Below, piece after piece: positions 33,260-41,351 of a stretch of DNA of 64,000 bases. The stretch comes from an uncultured Alphaproteobacteria bacterium (GTDB lineage Bacteria > Pseudomonadota > Alphaproteobacteria > RF32 > CAG-239). A model generated the notes under the pieces. The model was not told the DNA's origin, searched no databases, and saw only the letters and a list, made by a program, of their open reading frames with translations. Location: NCBI GenBank assembly GCA_949297415.1, contig CASFSV010000017.1, positions 1 through 64,000 on the forward strand, written 5' to 3'. The translations under genes were made by a program, and so were the position numbers. Each line of letters starts with the position of its first letter. The first letter of the stretch is position 1.

Positions 33260-33706
33260 ATGAGACAGAAGTATACAAAATACATCTTTGCTGCGATAGT
33301 AGCATTGATGATGACAAGCTGTTACTCAGTAGCCAGATTGTCTAATAACGTTGCCTGTTTAGTAGGTAATGTAAAAACAGAGGTGGTAACTGCCAGATAT
33401 TCCGGATATCCGGTATGTGGCGGAGGTTTTTATATCCCACAGTATAATTGTACTGTATGGGGTAAAAACAAAGAACACCCCTATATGTTGCAAATCGGTT
33501 CACTCATTATGACGTTGGACCGAAGGAACAACATTATAATTGAAGAAGGTAACGGTCATCGCGTGGTCGTTACCGAAAGAGCAGAGAAAAAATATAGAGT
33601 TGGGGATTATTTGGTAGAAGTTCTCAACGCAGGTTGGGAATGTGTATACATCACAAACCCTTACGGATACAGAAAGCAGTTTATACTGTTGCCGTATCAG
33701 AGATAA
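33260..33706 (+). CDS. Putative lipoprotein, paralogue of the next
   Basis: 148 residues. N-terminal MRQKYTKYIFAAIVALMMTSC is a lipoprotein signal with Cys at 21. The body is beta-rich: QYNCTVWGKNKEHPYMLQIG and VYITNPYGYRKQFILL align with YDTFLWGDVDNPRCLAIG and VTNPKGKSKIFEMLL of the lipoprotein at 33870, so the two are likely paralogues. No Shine-Dalgarno; the ATG follows the AT-rich TTAATTATT. Single-gene unit with its own promoter and terminator. Function unknown. Confidence 0.7.
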   Translation: MRQKYTKYIFAAIVALMMTSCYSVARLSNNVACLVGNVKTEVVTARYSGYPVCGGGFYIPQYNCTVWGKNKEHPYMLQIGSLIMTLDRRNNIIIEEGNGHRVVVTERAEKKYRVGDYLVEVLNAGWECVYITNPYGYRKQFILLPYQR

Positions 33707-33725
33707 ACTAACTCTATATTTGGTA

Positions 33726-33765
33726 TAAGGAGGGGAAAAGCGCTGTTTTGCTTCTCCTTTTTTTA
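33726..33765 (+). terminator. Terminator after lipoprotein gene
   Basis: AAGGAG...AAAAGC and GCTTCTCCTT flank a loop, followed by seven T. The stem has an internal bulge. Confidence 0.5.
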
Positions 33766-33869
33766 TTTCTTTTTTTCAAAAAAAACAGCGTATTATTTTA
33801 TAAATTGCTGGACAACAGGATATCTCTTTTCTACATTGGTATTAGTTGTTTATTTATTTTTATATCATT

Positions 33870-34340
33870 ATGGAAAAAGTTATTAGTCATGGAGGTGTTT
33901 TGACGATAGTTTGGGCTCTCCTTAGCATTCTGTTAACCGGGTGCTCTTTGTTTATTGGAAACAGTTTTAGTAAATCTATCTATTCCTCTTGGAAGGAATT
34001 TTATCACGATGGTGAGAAGTATTTAATTAGTCCGCATGGTTCTAATGAGTTCTTCTTAAGAGATTATGATACCTTTTTGTGGGGAGATGTTGATAATCCC
34101 AGATGCTTAGCCATTGGGAGGTTGTTCTTTAAATATAAAGGTTTTCCTTATTTTTCCGTGTATCGCAAAGGTCATGATTCTTTGTTTGATGTTCGCAGAA
34201 ATTTTGAAAACAGTTATATGGAAGATGGATATAAAGTTTTACTCAAAATCCATTATGCAGAATATCGGAAAGCTTTTATTACCGTCACTAATCCAAAAGG
34301 CAAATCAAAAATCTTTGAAATGTTGTTGGAGGGGAAATGA
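33870..34340 (+). CDS. Putative lipoprotein
   Basis: 156 residues from ATG 33870, the start that places VLTIVWALLSILLTGC as an N-terminal lipoprotein signal (Cys at about 25). The soluble part shares the WG...NPRCLAIG and TNP.G...F.MLL pattern with the gene at 33260. No Shine-Dalgarno. A strong shared terminator follows. Function unknown. Confidence 0.68.
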   Translation: MEKVISHGGVLTIVWALLSILLTGCSLFIGNSFSKSIYSSWKEFYHDGEKYLISPHGSNEFFLRDYDTFLWGDVDNPRCLAIGRLFFKYKGFPYFSVYRKGHDSLFDVRRNFENSYMEDGYKVLLKIHYAEYRKAFITVTNPKGKSKIFEMLLEGK

Positions 34341-34403
34341 ACTCTCTCTCTGATGACTAAATCTACATTCTCTGTTGCCTTTCAACAGATGATGGTCAAA
34401 ATT

Positions 34404-34432
34404 AAAGAGGAGCTTTTGTGCTCCTCTTTTTG
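34404..34432. terminator. Bidirectional terminator
   Basis: AAAGAGGAGC and GCTCCTCTTT form a perfect 10-bp stem around TTTTGT, with T runs on both strands. It serves the convergent lipoprotein and Cys-rich protein genes. Confidence 0.85.
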
Positions 34433-34433
34433 C

Positions 34434-35573
34434 TTAGAGATTATTCAATTTACAATAGCCTTTTTTATTTAAAATCTTATATAAATTTAAACTAGCTTTT
34501 TCTGCTCCAACAGATGGCTTTTGGCGGGAGGATGTATCCAAAACTTTTTGGTATGGAGATATTAAATCTGCGATTTCACTGTCCGAAAAAACACAAACCG
34601 TTTCATATTCTTCATAATAATCCGGACGCGAAACTTCTTCCCTATATTTCAGAACACAATTATGGTCTTGATTGTAAGATTGGGTTTGTTTGGTCATTTG
34701 AATTGCATTTATCATTTGGGTATTGGTCGGTGATGTGTATTCTTCTTCGTTAAAGCATGATTCTAACGCAAATAATGTGTATCGTAACTCAGGGGAGGGA
34801 ACATATTGGGCAATTTGCGGATCTGTTGCAAATACACTCAGTTGATCATAATTGGTTAGCTTATATATTTCTGTCATCGGAATATGATATATAAAAGCAG
34901 AACTGTCTATAACGCAACTATTGGCTTCTTTGCCGATAATTTTTATGGGCTTGGTTAAATATGGGGTTCTTATATATTCTTGTGCCGGAGTGCAAGTTTG
35001 GAGCTTCTTTTGAAAGTTGTCCGAAAAAGTCAATATATATTCAGCAAATTGTTTTTGATCTTTTTCGTTCGGTTCTTCATATTTTGCTTCACAAGCATTT
35101 TGCTTTAATTTTTCTATGGTGATGTTTATTAAACTGTCTGTCATGGTTTTTAGGGTAGGCTCGCGGTAAATATTGCCGTTTTCGTCTTCATACTCTTCTA
35201 ATACGGTAAAAGTTGAAGTTATTGGTTCGGATGAACGTGTCATTATCGCATTATACAATTCACCTCTTTGGGAACGATTGAGTTTACATTTGTAGGTGGT
35301 CTTGCCCATGTTTTGCGTTTTGTGCGTAATTGTTGCATGGCAGAGATTATCTGCTTGTATTCCGTTTATGCGAATATTGATACGCTGACATGTTGCATCC
35401 ATATCGGCTAAGTCCGGATTGATTTTGGTGAATTCTTCGTTATATTTGTAACAGTTACGAATCGAATTTATTAAGCTGTTACTAAAATGGTATTGTAAAG
35501 TGGTGTCTGTTTCTGCGTACGCATTTATTTCCATGCTTCCTAATAACAAAGCGGCTATGATGTATTTTTTCAT
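34434..35573 (-). CDS. Periplasmic Cys-rich protein with three internal repeats
   Basis: 379 residues with signal peptide MKKYIIAALLLGSMEINAYA cleaved near residue 20. About ten Cys residues are arranged in three diverged modules of roughly 100 residues. Each begins with an amphipathic helix ending in a Cys (SLINSIRNCYKY; NFQKKLQTCTP; ALESCFNEEEY), has a central NxC or DxNCV strand and ends in a YKCKLNRSQ- or VCVFSDSE-like strand with an ELYN/EIADL helix. The Cys pairs are probably disulphides in the periplasm. Family not recognised. Starts just upstream of the divergent Hsp20 gene. Confidence 0.68.
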   Translation of the reverse strand: MKKYIIAALLLGSMEINAYAETDTTLQYHFSNSLINSIRNCYKYNEEFTKINPDLADMDATCQRINIRINGIQADNLCHATITHKTQNMGKTTYKCKLNRSQRGELYNAIMTRSSEPITSTFTVLEEYEDENGNIYREPTLKTMTDSLINITIEKLKQNACEAKYEEPNEKDQKQFAEYILTFSDNFQKKLQTCTPAQEYIRTPYLTKPIKIIGKEANSCVIDSSAFIYHIPMTEIYKLTNYDQLSVFATDPQIAQYVPSPELRYTLFALESCFNEEEYTSPTNTQMINAIQMTKQTQSYNQDHNCVLKYREEVSRPDYYEEYETVCVFSDSEIADLISPYQKVLDTSSRQKPSVGAEKASLNLYKILNKKGYCKLNNL

Positions 35574-35656
35574 TGATGCTCCTCTCTTTCAGGTTTACTC
35601 TAAATCTCGTTTTTTAATATGTGCTTAAAAAAAATTTTTTTTATTTAGCCGAAAGT

Positions 35657-35684
35657 CTTGATTTTCGTTTTTCACTTCCTACTT
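35657..35684 (+). promoter_or_regulatory. Possible heat-shock (RpoH-type) promoter of hsp20
   Basis: CTTGAT, 15 bases, CCTACTT loosely resembles alphaproteobacterial sigma-32 promoters. The leader downstream contains a CACTG/CAGTG hairpin before the Shine-Dalgarno. Low confidence. Confidence 0.3.
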
Positions 35685-35758
35685 CTTTTATAGAACGTGA
35701 TGCGAACACACTGATAAACAGTGAGATGAACGCAAAATTGAAATTGGAGGATAAAATA

Positions 35759-36241
35759 ATGTCAGATTATATGATTAAACGTCAAGATAACAACCATAGT
35801 AACATCGCTTCCCGTTATGGTTACCGTAAGGATTTTAACGATATGGTTAACAGCTTCTTTAATAATTGGTTGGATTTTCCGTATGAAAATAACGCTGTTA
35901 AAGCGATTGAACCAAAACTTGAAATTTCTGAAGATGAAAATGAAGTTAAAGTTGCTGCAGAACTTCCGGGAATGAACGAAAATGATGTAGATTTGGAAAT
36001 TTCTGCCGACGGATATTTGACTATTTCAGGCGAAAAGAAACAAGAACACAAAGAACATGCCAAAGGCAGCTATTTCTCGGAATTTTCTTACGGTTCTTTC
36101 AAACGTACTATTGCTCTTCCTTGGGATATGCGCTTTGATGATGCTAAGGCTGAATTTAATAACGGCGTGTTGACCGTTATTATTCCTAAGTCTTTGGATG
36201 AAAAAGATAAAAAACGCAAAATCGAAATTACTAAGAAATAA
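35759..36241 (+). CDS. Small heat-shock protein, Hsp20 family
   Basis: 160 residues from ATG 35759 (GGAGG at 35746-35750). An upstream frame extends further but is not coding-like. The alpha-crystallin domain spans about residues 48-150: PKLEISEDENEVKVAAELPG, LEISADGYLTISGEKK, GSFKRTIALPWDM, then NGVLTVIIPKS, the conserved G-V-L with I-P-K. The IEITKK C-terminus is the family's I-x-I tail. It is an ATP-independent holdase that binds unfolding proteins. Regulated by heat in most relatives. Single-gene unit. Confidence 0.93.
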   Translation: MSDYMIKRQDNNHSNIASRYGYRKDFNDMVNSFFNNWLDFPYENNAVKAIEPKLEISEDENEVKVAAELPGMNENDVDLEISADGYLTISGEKKQEHKEHAKGSYFSEFSYGSFKRTIALPWDMRFDDAKAEFNNGVLTVIIPKSLDEKDKKRKIEITKK

Positions 36242-36261
36242 GGATTAAACCTTTAACTTCA

Positions 36262-36298
36262 ACGCCTTGTCGCTCTGTGCGGCAGGGCGTTTTTTTTT
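36262..36298 (+). terminator. Terminator after hsp20
   Basis: ACGCCTTGTCGC pairs with GCGGCAGGGCGT over 12 bp (with G-U) around TCTGT, followed by eight T. Confidence 0.85.
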
Positions 36299-36308
36299 AT
36301 TTTATCGG

Positions 36309-36337
36309 TTGACACGGTGGTGAAAAAGTGGTACTTT
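36309..36337 (+). promoter_or_regulatory. Promoter of membrane paralogue 1
   Basis: TTGACA, 17 bases, TACTTT (36332-36337). The downstream leader contains ATGAACTTTAA 23 bases before the start codon, an element also seen before paralogues 2 and 3. Confidence 0.55.
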
Positions 36338-36380
36338 CTTTTTGTTAAATTATATTTATGAACTTTAAAATTTTTGTATC

Positions 36381-36833
36381 ATGAATGATTTATTATTTTT
36401 TGCAGCTTGTCTATTGACGGCTGTCGGTGTGTGTGCTTGCATTATTTTTTTCGTCTTAAGTTCGGTTACTAATCATCGTATTTTGCTCAAGATGCTAAAT
36501 CATGAACGGGTTGATTTGGATATAGATGATAAAAAATATGAGCGAATGAAGTATTTGACACCTTTTGATGGAGTGGACAGATATTTGATAAAAATTGGTG
36601 CACGCCGATTAAATGATGCCGAAAAATTTTTAAAAAAAATGGGTGTTTGGTGTCTATGGATAGGGCTCATGTTGTGGTCGTTTAATTGTTATTCTGTTTC
36701 CGATTGGTGGGGCTATCCGTTGGTTGCTTTTATGGCTTTTGTGATGAAGTATGCCTTATCATTGGTTCTATTCTGCATCATGTCTGCAATTACCAGCAAA
36801 TTGGGGCTAAGAGCTTGTAAGAAATATGACTAG
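36381..36833 (+). CDS. Small membrane protein, tandem family paralogue 1
   Basis: 150 residues. It starts MNDLLFFAACLLTAVGVCAC, an N-terminal TM helix, followed by a soluble part of about 65 residues and a TM hairpin at about 88-140. The two downstream genes start MLNLLFWAGL and MENLLFYAALLL and share this plan. No Shine-Dalgarno. A mini-frame (MNFKIFVS) begins at the conserved ATGAACTTTAA element and stops in TGA overlapping this ATG. Own promoter and terminator. Function unknown. Confidence 0.68.
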   Translation: MNDLLFFAACLLTAVGVCACIIFFVLSSVTNHRILLKMLNHERVDLDIDDKKYERMKYLTPFDGVDRYLIKIGARRLNDAEKFLKKMGVWCLWIGLMLWSFNCYSVSDWWGYPLVAFMAFVMKYALSLVLFCIMSAITSKLGLRACKKYD

Positions 36834-36861
36834 CAATAAACTTAATATCTTAGAGAATTTT

Positions 36862-36889
36862 AAAAAGGAGCTTTGTTGCTCCTTTTTTT
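36862..36889 (+). terminator. Terminator after paralogue 1
   Basis: AAAAAGGAGC pairs with GCTCCTTTTT around TTTGTT, ending in a T run. Confidence 0.85.
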
Positions 36890-36893
36890 ATGC

Positions 36894-36922
36894 TTGACGA
36901 GGTATTTAAAATGTGATATATT
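36894..36922 (+). promoter_or_regulatory. Promoter of membrane paralogue 2
   Basis: TTGACG, 17 bases, TATATT (36917-36922), starting four bases after the previous terminator. Confidence 0.6.
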
Positions 36923-36964
36923 TGTTTCCGTTTTAATATATTTATGAACTTTAATCTATATCTT

Positions 36965-37420
36965 ATGCTAAATTTATTATTTTGGGCTGGGTTGATGTTC
37001 TTGGGACTCAGCGTGGTGTTGTTTTATATTCATGAAGTTCTGCGGAGAAAAAAAGATTTGGATATCTTTATGCTTTTGATGAAGGATAGAAATTATCCGT
37101 TAAACCTTAAAGATAAAGATATTATGTCTCAGGTACCGGTAGATCTTGATGATTTTAACTATTGTTGGCTTTCTATCGTTTTTCGGAGGTTGACGGTTAA
37201 AGAAGAAAACTTAGCAAACCATGCAAAATGGATGGGGCGTTGCGGAGGTTTGGCAGTGTTCTTGTCTTTTTCCGCTTTGCCGGCGTTGTTGACTTTTTTG
37301 TTGGCGATTGTTTTTGCCAATAGTTTTGTCGGTGTTTATCGACGCTTGATTTCTATTATCTTTGAGGTCAGAACATTTAAAAAAGCGTGGCGTTTGTATA
37401 AAGCGCAACAGAATGATTAA
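36965..37420 (+). CDS. Small membrane protein, tandem family paralogue 2
   Basis: 151 residues from ATG 36965. An in-frame ATG at 36944 lies in the ATGAACTTTAA element and would add seven residues; the start at 36965 aligns best with paralogues 1 and 3 (LNLLFWAGLMFLGL against NDLLFFAACLL and ENLLFYAALLLL). TM1, a charged ~65-residue domain with DRNYPLNLKDKD, then a TM hairpin and a basic tail (KKAWRLYKAQQ) as in paralogue 3. No Shine-Dalgarno. Function unknown. Confidence 0.66.
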   Translation: MLNLLFWAGLMFLGLSVVLFYIHEVLRRKKDLDIFMLLMKDRNYPLNLKDKDIMSQVPVDLDDFNYCWLSIVFRRLTVKEENLANHAKWMGRCGGLAVFLSFSALPALLTFLLAIVFANSFVGVYRRLISIIFEVRTFKKAWRLYKAQQND

Positions 37421-37439
37421 TCTCTTAAACGTTTTTTAT

Positions 37440-37464
37440 GGAGTGCTTGGCACTCCTTTTTTTT
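37440..37464 (+). terminator. Terminator after paralogue 2
   Basis: GGAGTGC pairs with GCACTCC around TTG, followed by eight T. Confidence 0.85.
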
Positions 37465-37468
37465 GTGA

Positions 37469-37497
37469 TTGACGGAAACGATTATTTATGCTAAATT
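37469..37497 (+). promoter_or_regulatory. Promoter of membrane paralogue 3
   Basis: TTGACG, 17 bases, TAAATT (37492-37497), four bases after the previous terminator, the same layout as for paralogue 2. Confidence 0.6.
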
Positions 37498-37540
37498 GCT
37501 CATAGTTTGAATATTTTTATGAACTCTAAATGTTTTGGGT

Positions 37541-38002
37541 ATGGAAAATTTATTATTTTACGCGGCGCTTTTGCTGCTGACATGCAGTGTTATTTCCTGC
37601 ATTGTTTACAATGTTGTATGTTGGTCTCAAAATCTGAAACTCTTTGAAAACTTGCTCTTTGATGAAAATTATCCGTTTGAAGTTACTAATTCTGATGAAC
37701 TTGCTAAAACGGCGGAAATTAAAGATTTTTGCAGCAGATGTTGGGCTAAAACCTCATTTCGCTCTAAAACTGAAGGTGAGAAAAAATTGGAGAATCTTAT
37801 TACCGGAAATGGGCTTTTCGGCGGAATAGCATTATTCCTTTCGTTCTCTTTAGTGCCGGTGATTTGGGGCGTAATCGCAGGTTTTGTGTTGGCGGTTCTG
37901 TTACAATATGTTTACAGAAATCTCATATTCTTTATTGCTCATATTTTTGCTTGGCGGAAAGCTCGCAAAATTTATTGGCAATATCGGCGAGGGGAACTTT
38001 AG
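37541..38002 (+). CDS. Small membrane protein, tandem family paralogue 3
   Basis: 153 residues from ATG 37541 (a TTG at 37535 is less likely). It has the family plan: TM1 (NLLFYAALLLLTCSVISCIV), a soluble part with DENYPFEVTNSDE that parallels DRNYPLNLKDKD in paralogue 2, a TM hairpin (GGIALFLSFSLVPVIWGVI) also close to paralogue 2, and a basic tail KARKIYWQYRRGEL. The ATGAACTCTAA element lies 23 bases upstream. No Shine-Dalgarno. Function unknown. Confidence 0.68.
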   Translation: MENLLFYAALLLLTCSVISCIVYNVVCWSQNLKLFENLLFDENYPFEVTNSDELAKTAEIKDFCSRCWAKTSFRSKTEGEKKLENLITGNGLFGGIALFLSFSLVPVIWGVIAGFVLAVLLQYVYRNLIFFIAHIFAWRKARKIYWQYRRGEL

Positions 38003-38021
38003 ACACAAAATGTTGGGTGAG

Positions 38022-38049
38022 GGGGTGCTTAATTGGCACTCCTTTTTTA
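38022..38049 (+). terminator. Terminator after paralogue 3
   Basis: GGGGTGC pairs with GCACTCC (one G-U) around TTAATTG, followed by six T. Confidence 0.75.
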
Positions 38050-38053
38050 TGCG

Positions 38054-38533
38054 CTAACTACGAGCGATAATATCCGCAGTTGTGATTGGGACTATACTTG
38101 CTAAATCTTTTAGCGACATCTCTACCTGATAACCAATCATGCCGGCACTGAATATAATTGTCGCAAAGTCTTGTGCGGTTTGGTGTGCAACGGTCTTAAA
38201 CTGCTTTTTCATACCAATCGGAGAACATCCTCCATGTACATATCCGGTTAAAGGTAACAGCTCCTTTTGTTTCAACATCTCTACTGATTTTTCACCAACT
38301 GATGCTGCCGCTTTTTTTAAATCCAATTCCTCTGCAACAGGGAGCATAAACACATAATGTGTTCCGCTTTTTCCGGTGGTTACCAATGTCTTAAATACTT
38401 GTGAAGGATTTTCTCCCAATGCTTCAGCTACTTCTGTTCCCGATATGGCGGAAGTGTTGGCGTAGCTATATGTCTTATAAGCTATTTTATGTTTATCCAA
38501 AATTCTCATAGCATTGGTTTTTACACTGGACAT
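38054..38533 (-). CDS. ybaK: Cys-tRNA(Pro)/Cys-tRNA(Cys) deacylase YbaK
   Basis: 159 residues, full length for the family. YbaK/EbsC hydrolyses Cys mischarged on tRNA-Pro. Typical features: TNAMRILDKHKIAY at the start, EVAEALGENPSQVFKTLVTT with the conserved K in VFKTL, FMLPVAEELDLKKAAAS, and TGYVHGGCSPIGMKK, the GGxSPxG substrate loop. Single gene on the minus strand, ending close to the plus-strand terminator of paralogue 3. Confidence 0.93.
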   Translation of the reverse strand: MSSVKTNAMRILDKHKIAYKTYSYANTSAISGTEVAEALGENPSQVFKTLVTTGKSGTHYVFMLPVAEELDLKKAAASVGEKSVEMLKQKELLPLTGYVHGGCSPIGMKKQFKTVAHQTAQDFATIIFSAGMIGYQVEMSLKDLASIVPITTADIIARS

Positions 38534-38625
38534 GGTGGCAGAACTCCCTTGACTTTTTTCTCGTGTCTATGTGCGTGGTATACGGCGCTCAGTTTTATTT
38601 GTAAAGTGCTTTTTTTGAACAATAA

Positions 38626-38657
38626 AAAAAAGACACCCTGTTGAAGGTGTCTTTTTA
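38626..38657. terminator. Terminator (minus strand gene 38676)
   Basis: AAAAAGACACC pairs with GGTGTCTTTTT around CTGTTGAA, with A and T runs, so it can act on both strands. Confidence 0.85.
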
Positions 38658-38675
38658 AAGGTTGGCGGTTTGGTT

Positions 38676-39503
38676 TTATATCCAAAACACCGGAGCAATA
38701 CATGCACAGTCGTTAAAGTCTTTAGTGTAAAACTTCGCTTGTGCCTGCTCGGGATAATACAAAAAGCACAAAATTGAATTTGGGGCAACCAGATTGGACG
38801 TAAATAAAAAGTGTTTTAATATGGTTATATTTGTTCCAAATCTTTTATTACGCACTCTTTCGGATGTGCCAAAATCAAATGATTCTATTTGATTGACTAA
38901 GTCGAGAAATACCGGCTCTATCAGTCTTAATTCCTCTTGCGAGGGGAGAAAACAATCGCCTTTGCTTAAGCCGTTTTCTGCATAATTTAAGCAATGATTA
39001 AGAGCTATAATGTCAATTTGATGCTTTTTCGCGAGTTCTTGCAATTGGAAACTATTTTGTTTACCGGATGTTCCTTGTATGTCATAGAGGGAAAACTGAT
39101 TGTTTTGACTGAATGCTTGAGTACTCATGAAATCATCATATTTCCAACCATGAAAAGTAAAACAAAGTGCGCGTTTGCCAACAGGGGCTTCTTTATCAGG
39201 ATTTTTCCAGCCGATGATGCCGGTGATTTCTTGATTTAGACGCTTGGGGCTGATATCACCATTAGCGTACAAATAATCCAGAGCTTTAGCTGAGACTAAA
39301 TTTTGCGTGTAACGCTCAGCGATTGAAGCGTGTTGCGGTTGCGGATCTTTGATTTCTGTTACGCCTAACGGGCTGGATACTTTTACAACAGCTCGACTGG
39401 CATCTTTGCCATAACTTCCGTCCGGATAAAAATAGTACGGATAACCGATTTGGTTTCCAATTGCATTTAATTTGCGGATAATAATTTTAATACTTTTTTC
39501 CAT
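38676..39503 (-). CDS. Hypothetical protein
   Basis: 275 residues, no signal peptide or TM segment; family not recognised. Features: IIIRKLNAIGNQIGYPYYFY near the start, ASIAERYTQNLVSAKALDYL, then RALCFTFHGWKYDDFMS and IDIIALNHCLNYAENGLSKG, and a Cys-containing end (DFNDCACIAPVFWI). The alternation suggests an alpha/beta enzyme fold, but no catalytic motif is evident. It has a promoter of the accessory type upstream on the minus strand (TTGACG, 17 bases, TATTGT) and no Shine-Dalgarno. Confidence 0.6.
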   Translation of the reverse strand: MEKSIKIIIRKLNAIGNQIGYPYYFYPDGSYGKDASRAVVKVSSPLGVTEIKDPQPQHASIAERYTQNLVSAKALDYLYANGDISPKRLNQEITGIIGWKNPDKEAPVGKRALCFTFHGWKYDDFMSTQAFSQNNQFSLYDIQGTSGKQNSFQLQELAKKHQIDIIALNHCLNYAENGLSKGDCFLPSQEELRLIEPVFLDLVNQIESFDFGTSERVRNKRFGTNITILKHFLFTSNLVAPNSILCFLYYPEQAQAKFYTKDFNDCACIAPVFWI

Positions 39504-39623
39504 GATAATTTAATTTTAGAATAATTTTTGTGTCGAGGGGACAATAATACAGGCTGATTTTTTCGTCAAGTCTATTTTGTTTTTTTATTTCTTAGGGGTA
39601 GGGCTTATAGCTATAAAAAAAAA

Positions 39624-39656
39624 GAAAGTCTTTGCCGGTGAGGGCAGAGACTTTCC
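39624..39656. terminator. Terminator (minus strand gene 39675)
   Basis: GAAAGTCTTTGCC pairs with GGCAGAGACTTTC with one mismatch, flanked by an A run on the plus strand (T run for the minus-strand transcript). Confidence 0.75.
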
Positions 39657-39674
39657 GTTTGGTTTAATGCAGCG

Positions 39675-39947
39675 CTACAACAAATTGCCAAAGCGCAGAT
39701 TGAAAATTTGTTTTGCTGTTTCGGTCAGGCCATGTATCCTGCGGTAAAACAGAATCATAGCAATTTTACCGAACTCAACAAATTGATTTTCAACTTCGGC
39801 ATCAAAGCGATTATCGCTTATATAGCCTTTAAGAAATTCTTCGTCATTTAAACAAATCAATTCGATTTGTTCAGCTGGGTTAAGAACTCTTGACTGCGCA
39901 GCGGCAACTTCTTGGTTGCTTTGTCTGCATGAAAATACTTTTTCCAT
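39675..39947 (-). CDS. Small hypothetical protein
   Basis: 90 residues, no TM segment or signal. Composition is helical and slightly acidic (LNPAEQIELICLNDEEFLKGY, VENQFVEFGKIAMILFYRR). Family unknown. On the minus strand it has TTGCAG, 17 bases, TATACT upstream, but no Shine-Dalgarno. Own terminator. The pairing of promoter, short frame and terminator supports a real gene. Confidence 0.6.
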   Translation of the reverse strand: MEKVFSCRQSNQEVAAAQSRVLNPAEQIELICLNDEEFLKGYISDNRFDAEVENQFVEFGKIAMILFYRRIHGLTETAKQIFNLRFGNLL

Positions 39948-40082
39948 ATATATATAATAAAAATTAAGTTATTGAGCTTTTAGTATAGCGCGTTTTCTTA
40001 GGCTCTGCAAGAAAAAAATACTTTCGTCGCGTTTAGGAAAACTAAATTGTTTAAATCAGGCGATTTCTCTTGCAAAAAGTAC

Positions 40083-40147
40083 TTGCAATTTAAAATTATT
40101 TTGCTATATTTCCCTCTGTCCTTGCTGTAGAAAATCGTTTCTACGGC
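40083..40147 (+). promoter_or_regulatory. Promoter and leader hairpin of rpsF operon
   Basis: TTGCAA, 16 bases, TATATT (40105-40110). The leader then forms GCTGTAGAAA-ATCG-TTTCTACGGC (40124-40147, 10 bp with one G-U). Leaders of rpsF-rpsR operons often bind the S6:S18 complex for feedback control; whether this hairpin does so is an inference. Confidence 0.5.
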
Positions 40148-40190
40148 TATACATTAATTTTGTTGAGAATCCATAAGGAGATTTTTTTAG

Positions 40191-40520
40191 ATGAATAAAT
40201 ACGAAAGTATGTTGATCGCACGTCAGGATCTCGGTCAGTCTCAAGTTAATGACATTGTTGCAACTTTGTCTGAAGCTATTAAAAAAGAAGGCGGCGAAGT
40301 TGTTAATGTTGATAACTGGGGCTTGAAAAACCTGGCTTACCGCATTAAAAAGAACCGTAAAGGTTACTATGTTGTTTTGAATATTTCAGCTCCGGCTAAC
40401 GCTATCTTTGAATTTGAACGCTTGGCTCGTTTGAACGAAGATATTATCCGCTATATGACGGTTAAAGTTGAAGAATTTAGCAGCAAAGATGATAAAGCTG
40501 CTGATGAAGCTGCTCAATAA
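40191..40520 (+). CDS. rpsF: 30S ribosomal protein S6
   Basis: 109 residues. S6 binds 16S rRNA with S18 at the platform. Family features: [19 protein letters not shown], then [20 protein letters not shown] and [11 protein letters not shown], with [25 protein letters not shown] precedes the ATG. First gene of the rpsF-rpsR-rplI operon. Confidence 0.97.
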   Translation: MNKYESMLIARQDLGQSQVNDIVATLSEAIKKEGGEVVNVDNWGLKNLAYRIKKNRKGYYVVLNISAPANAIFEFERLARLNEDIIRYMTVKVEEFSSKDDKAADEAAQ

Positions 40521-40534
40521 TAGGAGATGGAATA

Positions 40535-40753
40535 ATGGCTAATAAAGCATTTTTTAAAAGAAAAAATTTTAGCGATAATTCTAATTTTGTTATTGATTAT
40601 AAAGATACAAAGTTTCTTTCTCGCTATATCTCGGAAAAAGGCAAAATTATGCCTAGCCGTATCACTAACGTAACCGCAAAAACTCAAAGAGAAATCGCTC
40701 GTGCTATCAAACGCGCACGTTATGTTGCTCTCTTGCCGTATGTTGCTAACTAA
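40535..40753 (+). CDS. rpsR: 30S ribosomal protein S18
   Basis: 72 residues, with GGAG before the ATG, 14 bases after rpsF. The conserved block [19 protein letters not shown], then [19 protein letters not shown] and [12 protein letters not shown] are diagnostic for S18, the partner of S6. Confidence 0.97.
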   Translation: MANKAFFKRKNFSDNSNFVIDYKDTKFLSRYISEKGKIMPSRITNVTAKTQREIARAIKRARYVALLPYVAN

Positions 40754-40765
40754 GGAGATGGAACA

Positions 40766-41302
40766 ATGGAAATCATTCTTTTGGAACATGTCGAAAAATT
40801 AGGCAAAATGGGCGATAAAGTTCATGTTAAAAACGGTTACGCTCGTAACTACTTGTTGCCTCAAAATAAAGCTTTGCGTGCTACAGAAGCTAATGTTGCT
40901 TATTTTGAAAAACAACGCGCTGAATTGGAAGCTCGCAATAAGGCTCTCTTTGATGAAGCTAATAAAAAAGCTGAGGAATTGAAAGGTTTCTCCGCTGTTG
41001 TTATTCGTCAAGCTGCTGAAACAGGGCAACTTTATGGTTCTGTTACTATTCGTGATATTGCTCAAGCTATTAATGAATCCGGTGTTGCTTTGGAACGTCG
41101 TTTCGTTTCTTTGGATAAGCCGATTAAATATTTGGGCGTTTATCAGGTTAAATTGAGCTTGCACCCAGAAGTTTCTCAAACTATCTTGGTTAACGTTGCA
41201 AGAACAACTGACGAAGCTAAAAGACAGGAAAAAGCTTATAATAATCAATCTACCGATGCTGCTGTTAAAGCTGAACCTCAACAGACTGCAGCTGTTAACT
41301 AA
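40766..41302 (+). CDS. rplI: 50S ribosomal protein L9
   Basis: 178 residues, AAGGAG before the ATG, 12 bases after rpsR. The N-terminal RNA-binding domain has MEIILLEHVEKLGKMGDKV and VKNGYARNYLLPQ; a long helix links to the C-terminal domain with GQLYGSVTIRDIAQAI. About 30 extra Gln/Ala-rich residues at the C-terminus are typical of alphaproteobacterial L9. Confidence 0.97.
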   Translation: MEIILLEHVEKLGKMGDKVHVKNGYARNYLLPQNKALRATEANVAYFEKQRAELEARNKALFDEANKKAEELKGFSAVVIRQAAETGQLYGSVTIRDIAQAINESGVALERRFVSLDKPIKYLGVYQVKLSLHPEVSQTILVNVARTTDEAKRQEKAYNNQSTDAAVKAEPQQTAAVN

Positions 41303-41351
41303 TTTCTGTATTTTGCAGAGTTGGTCTTTTAGTGGACTTGTTTGATTATAA

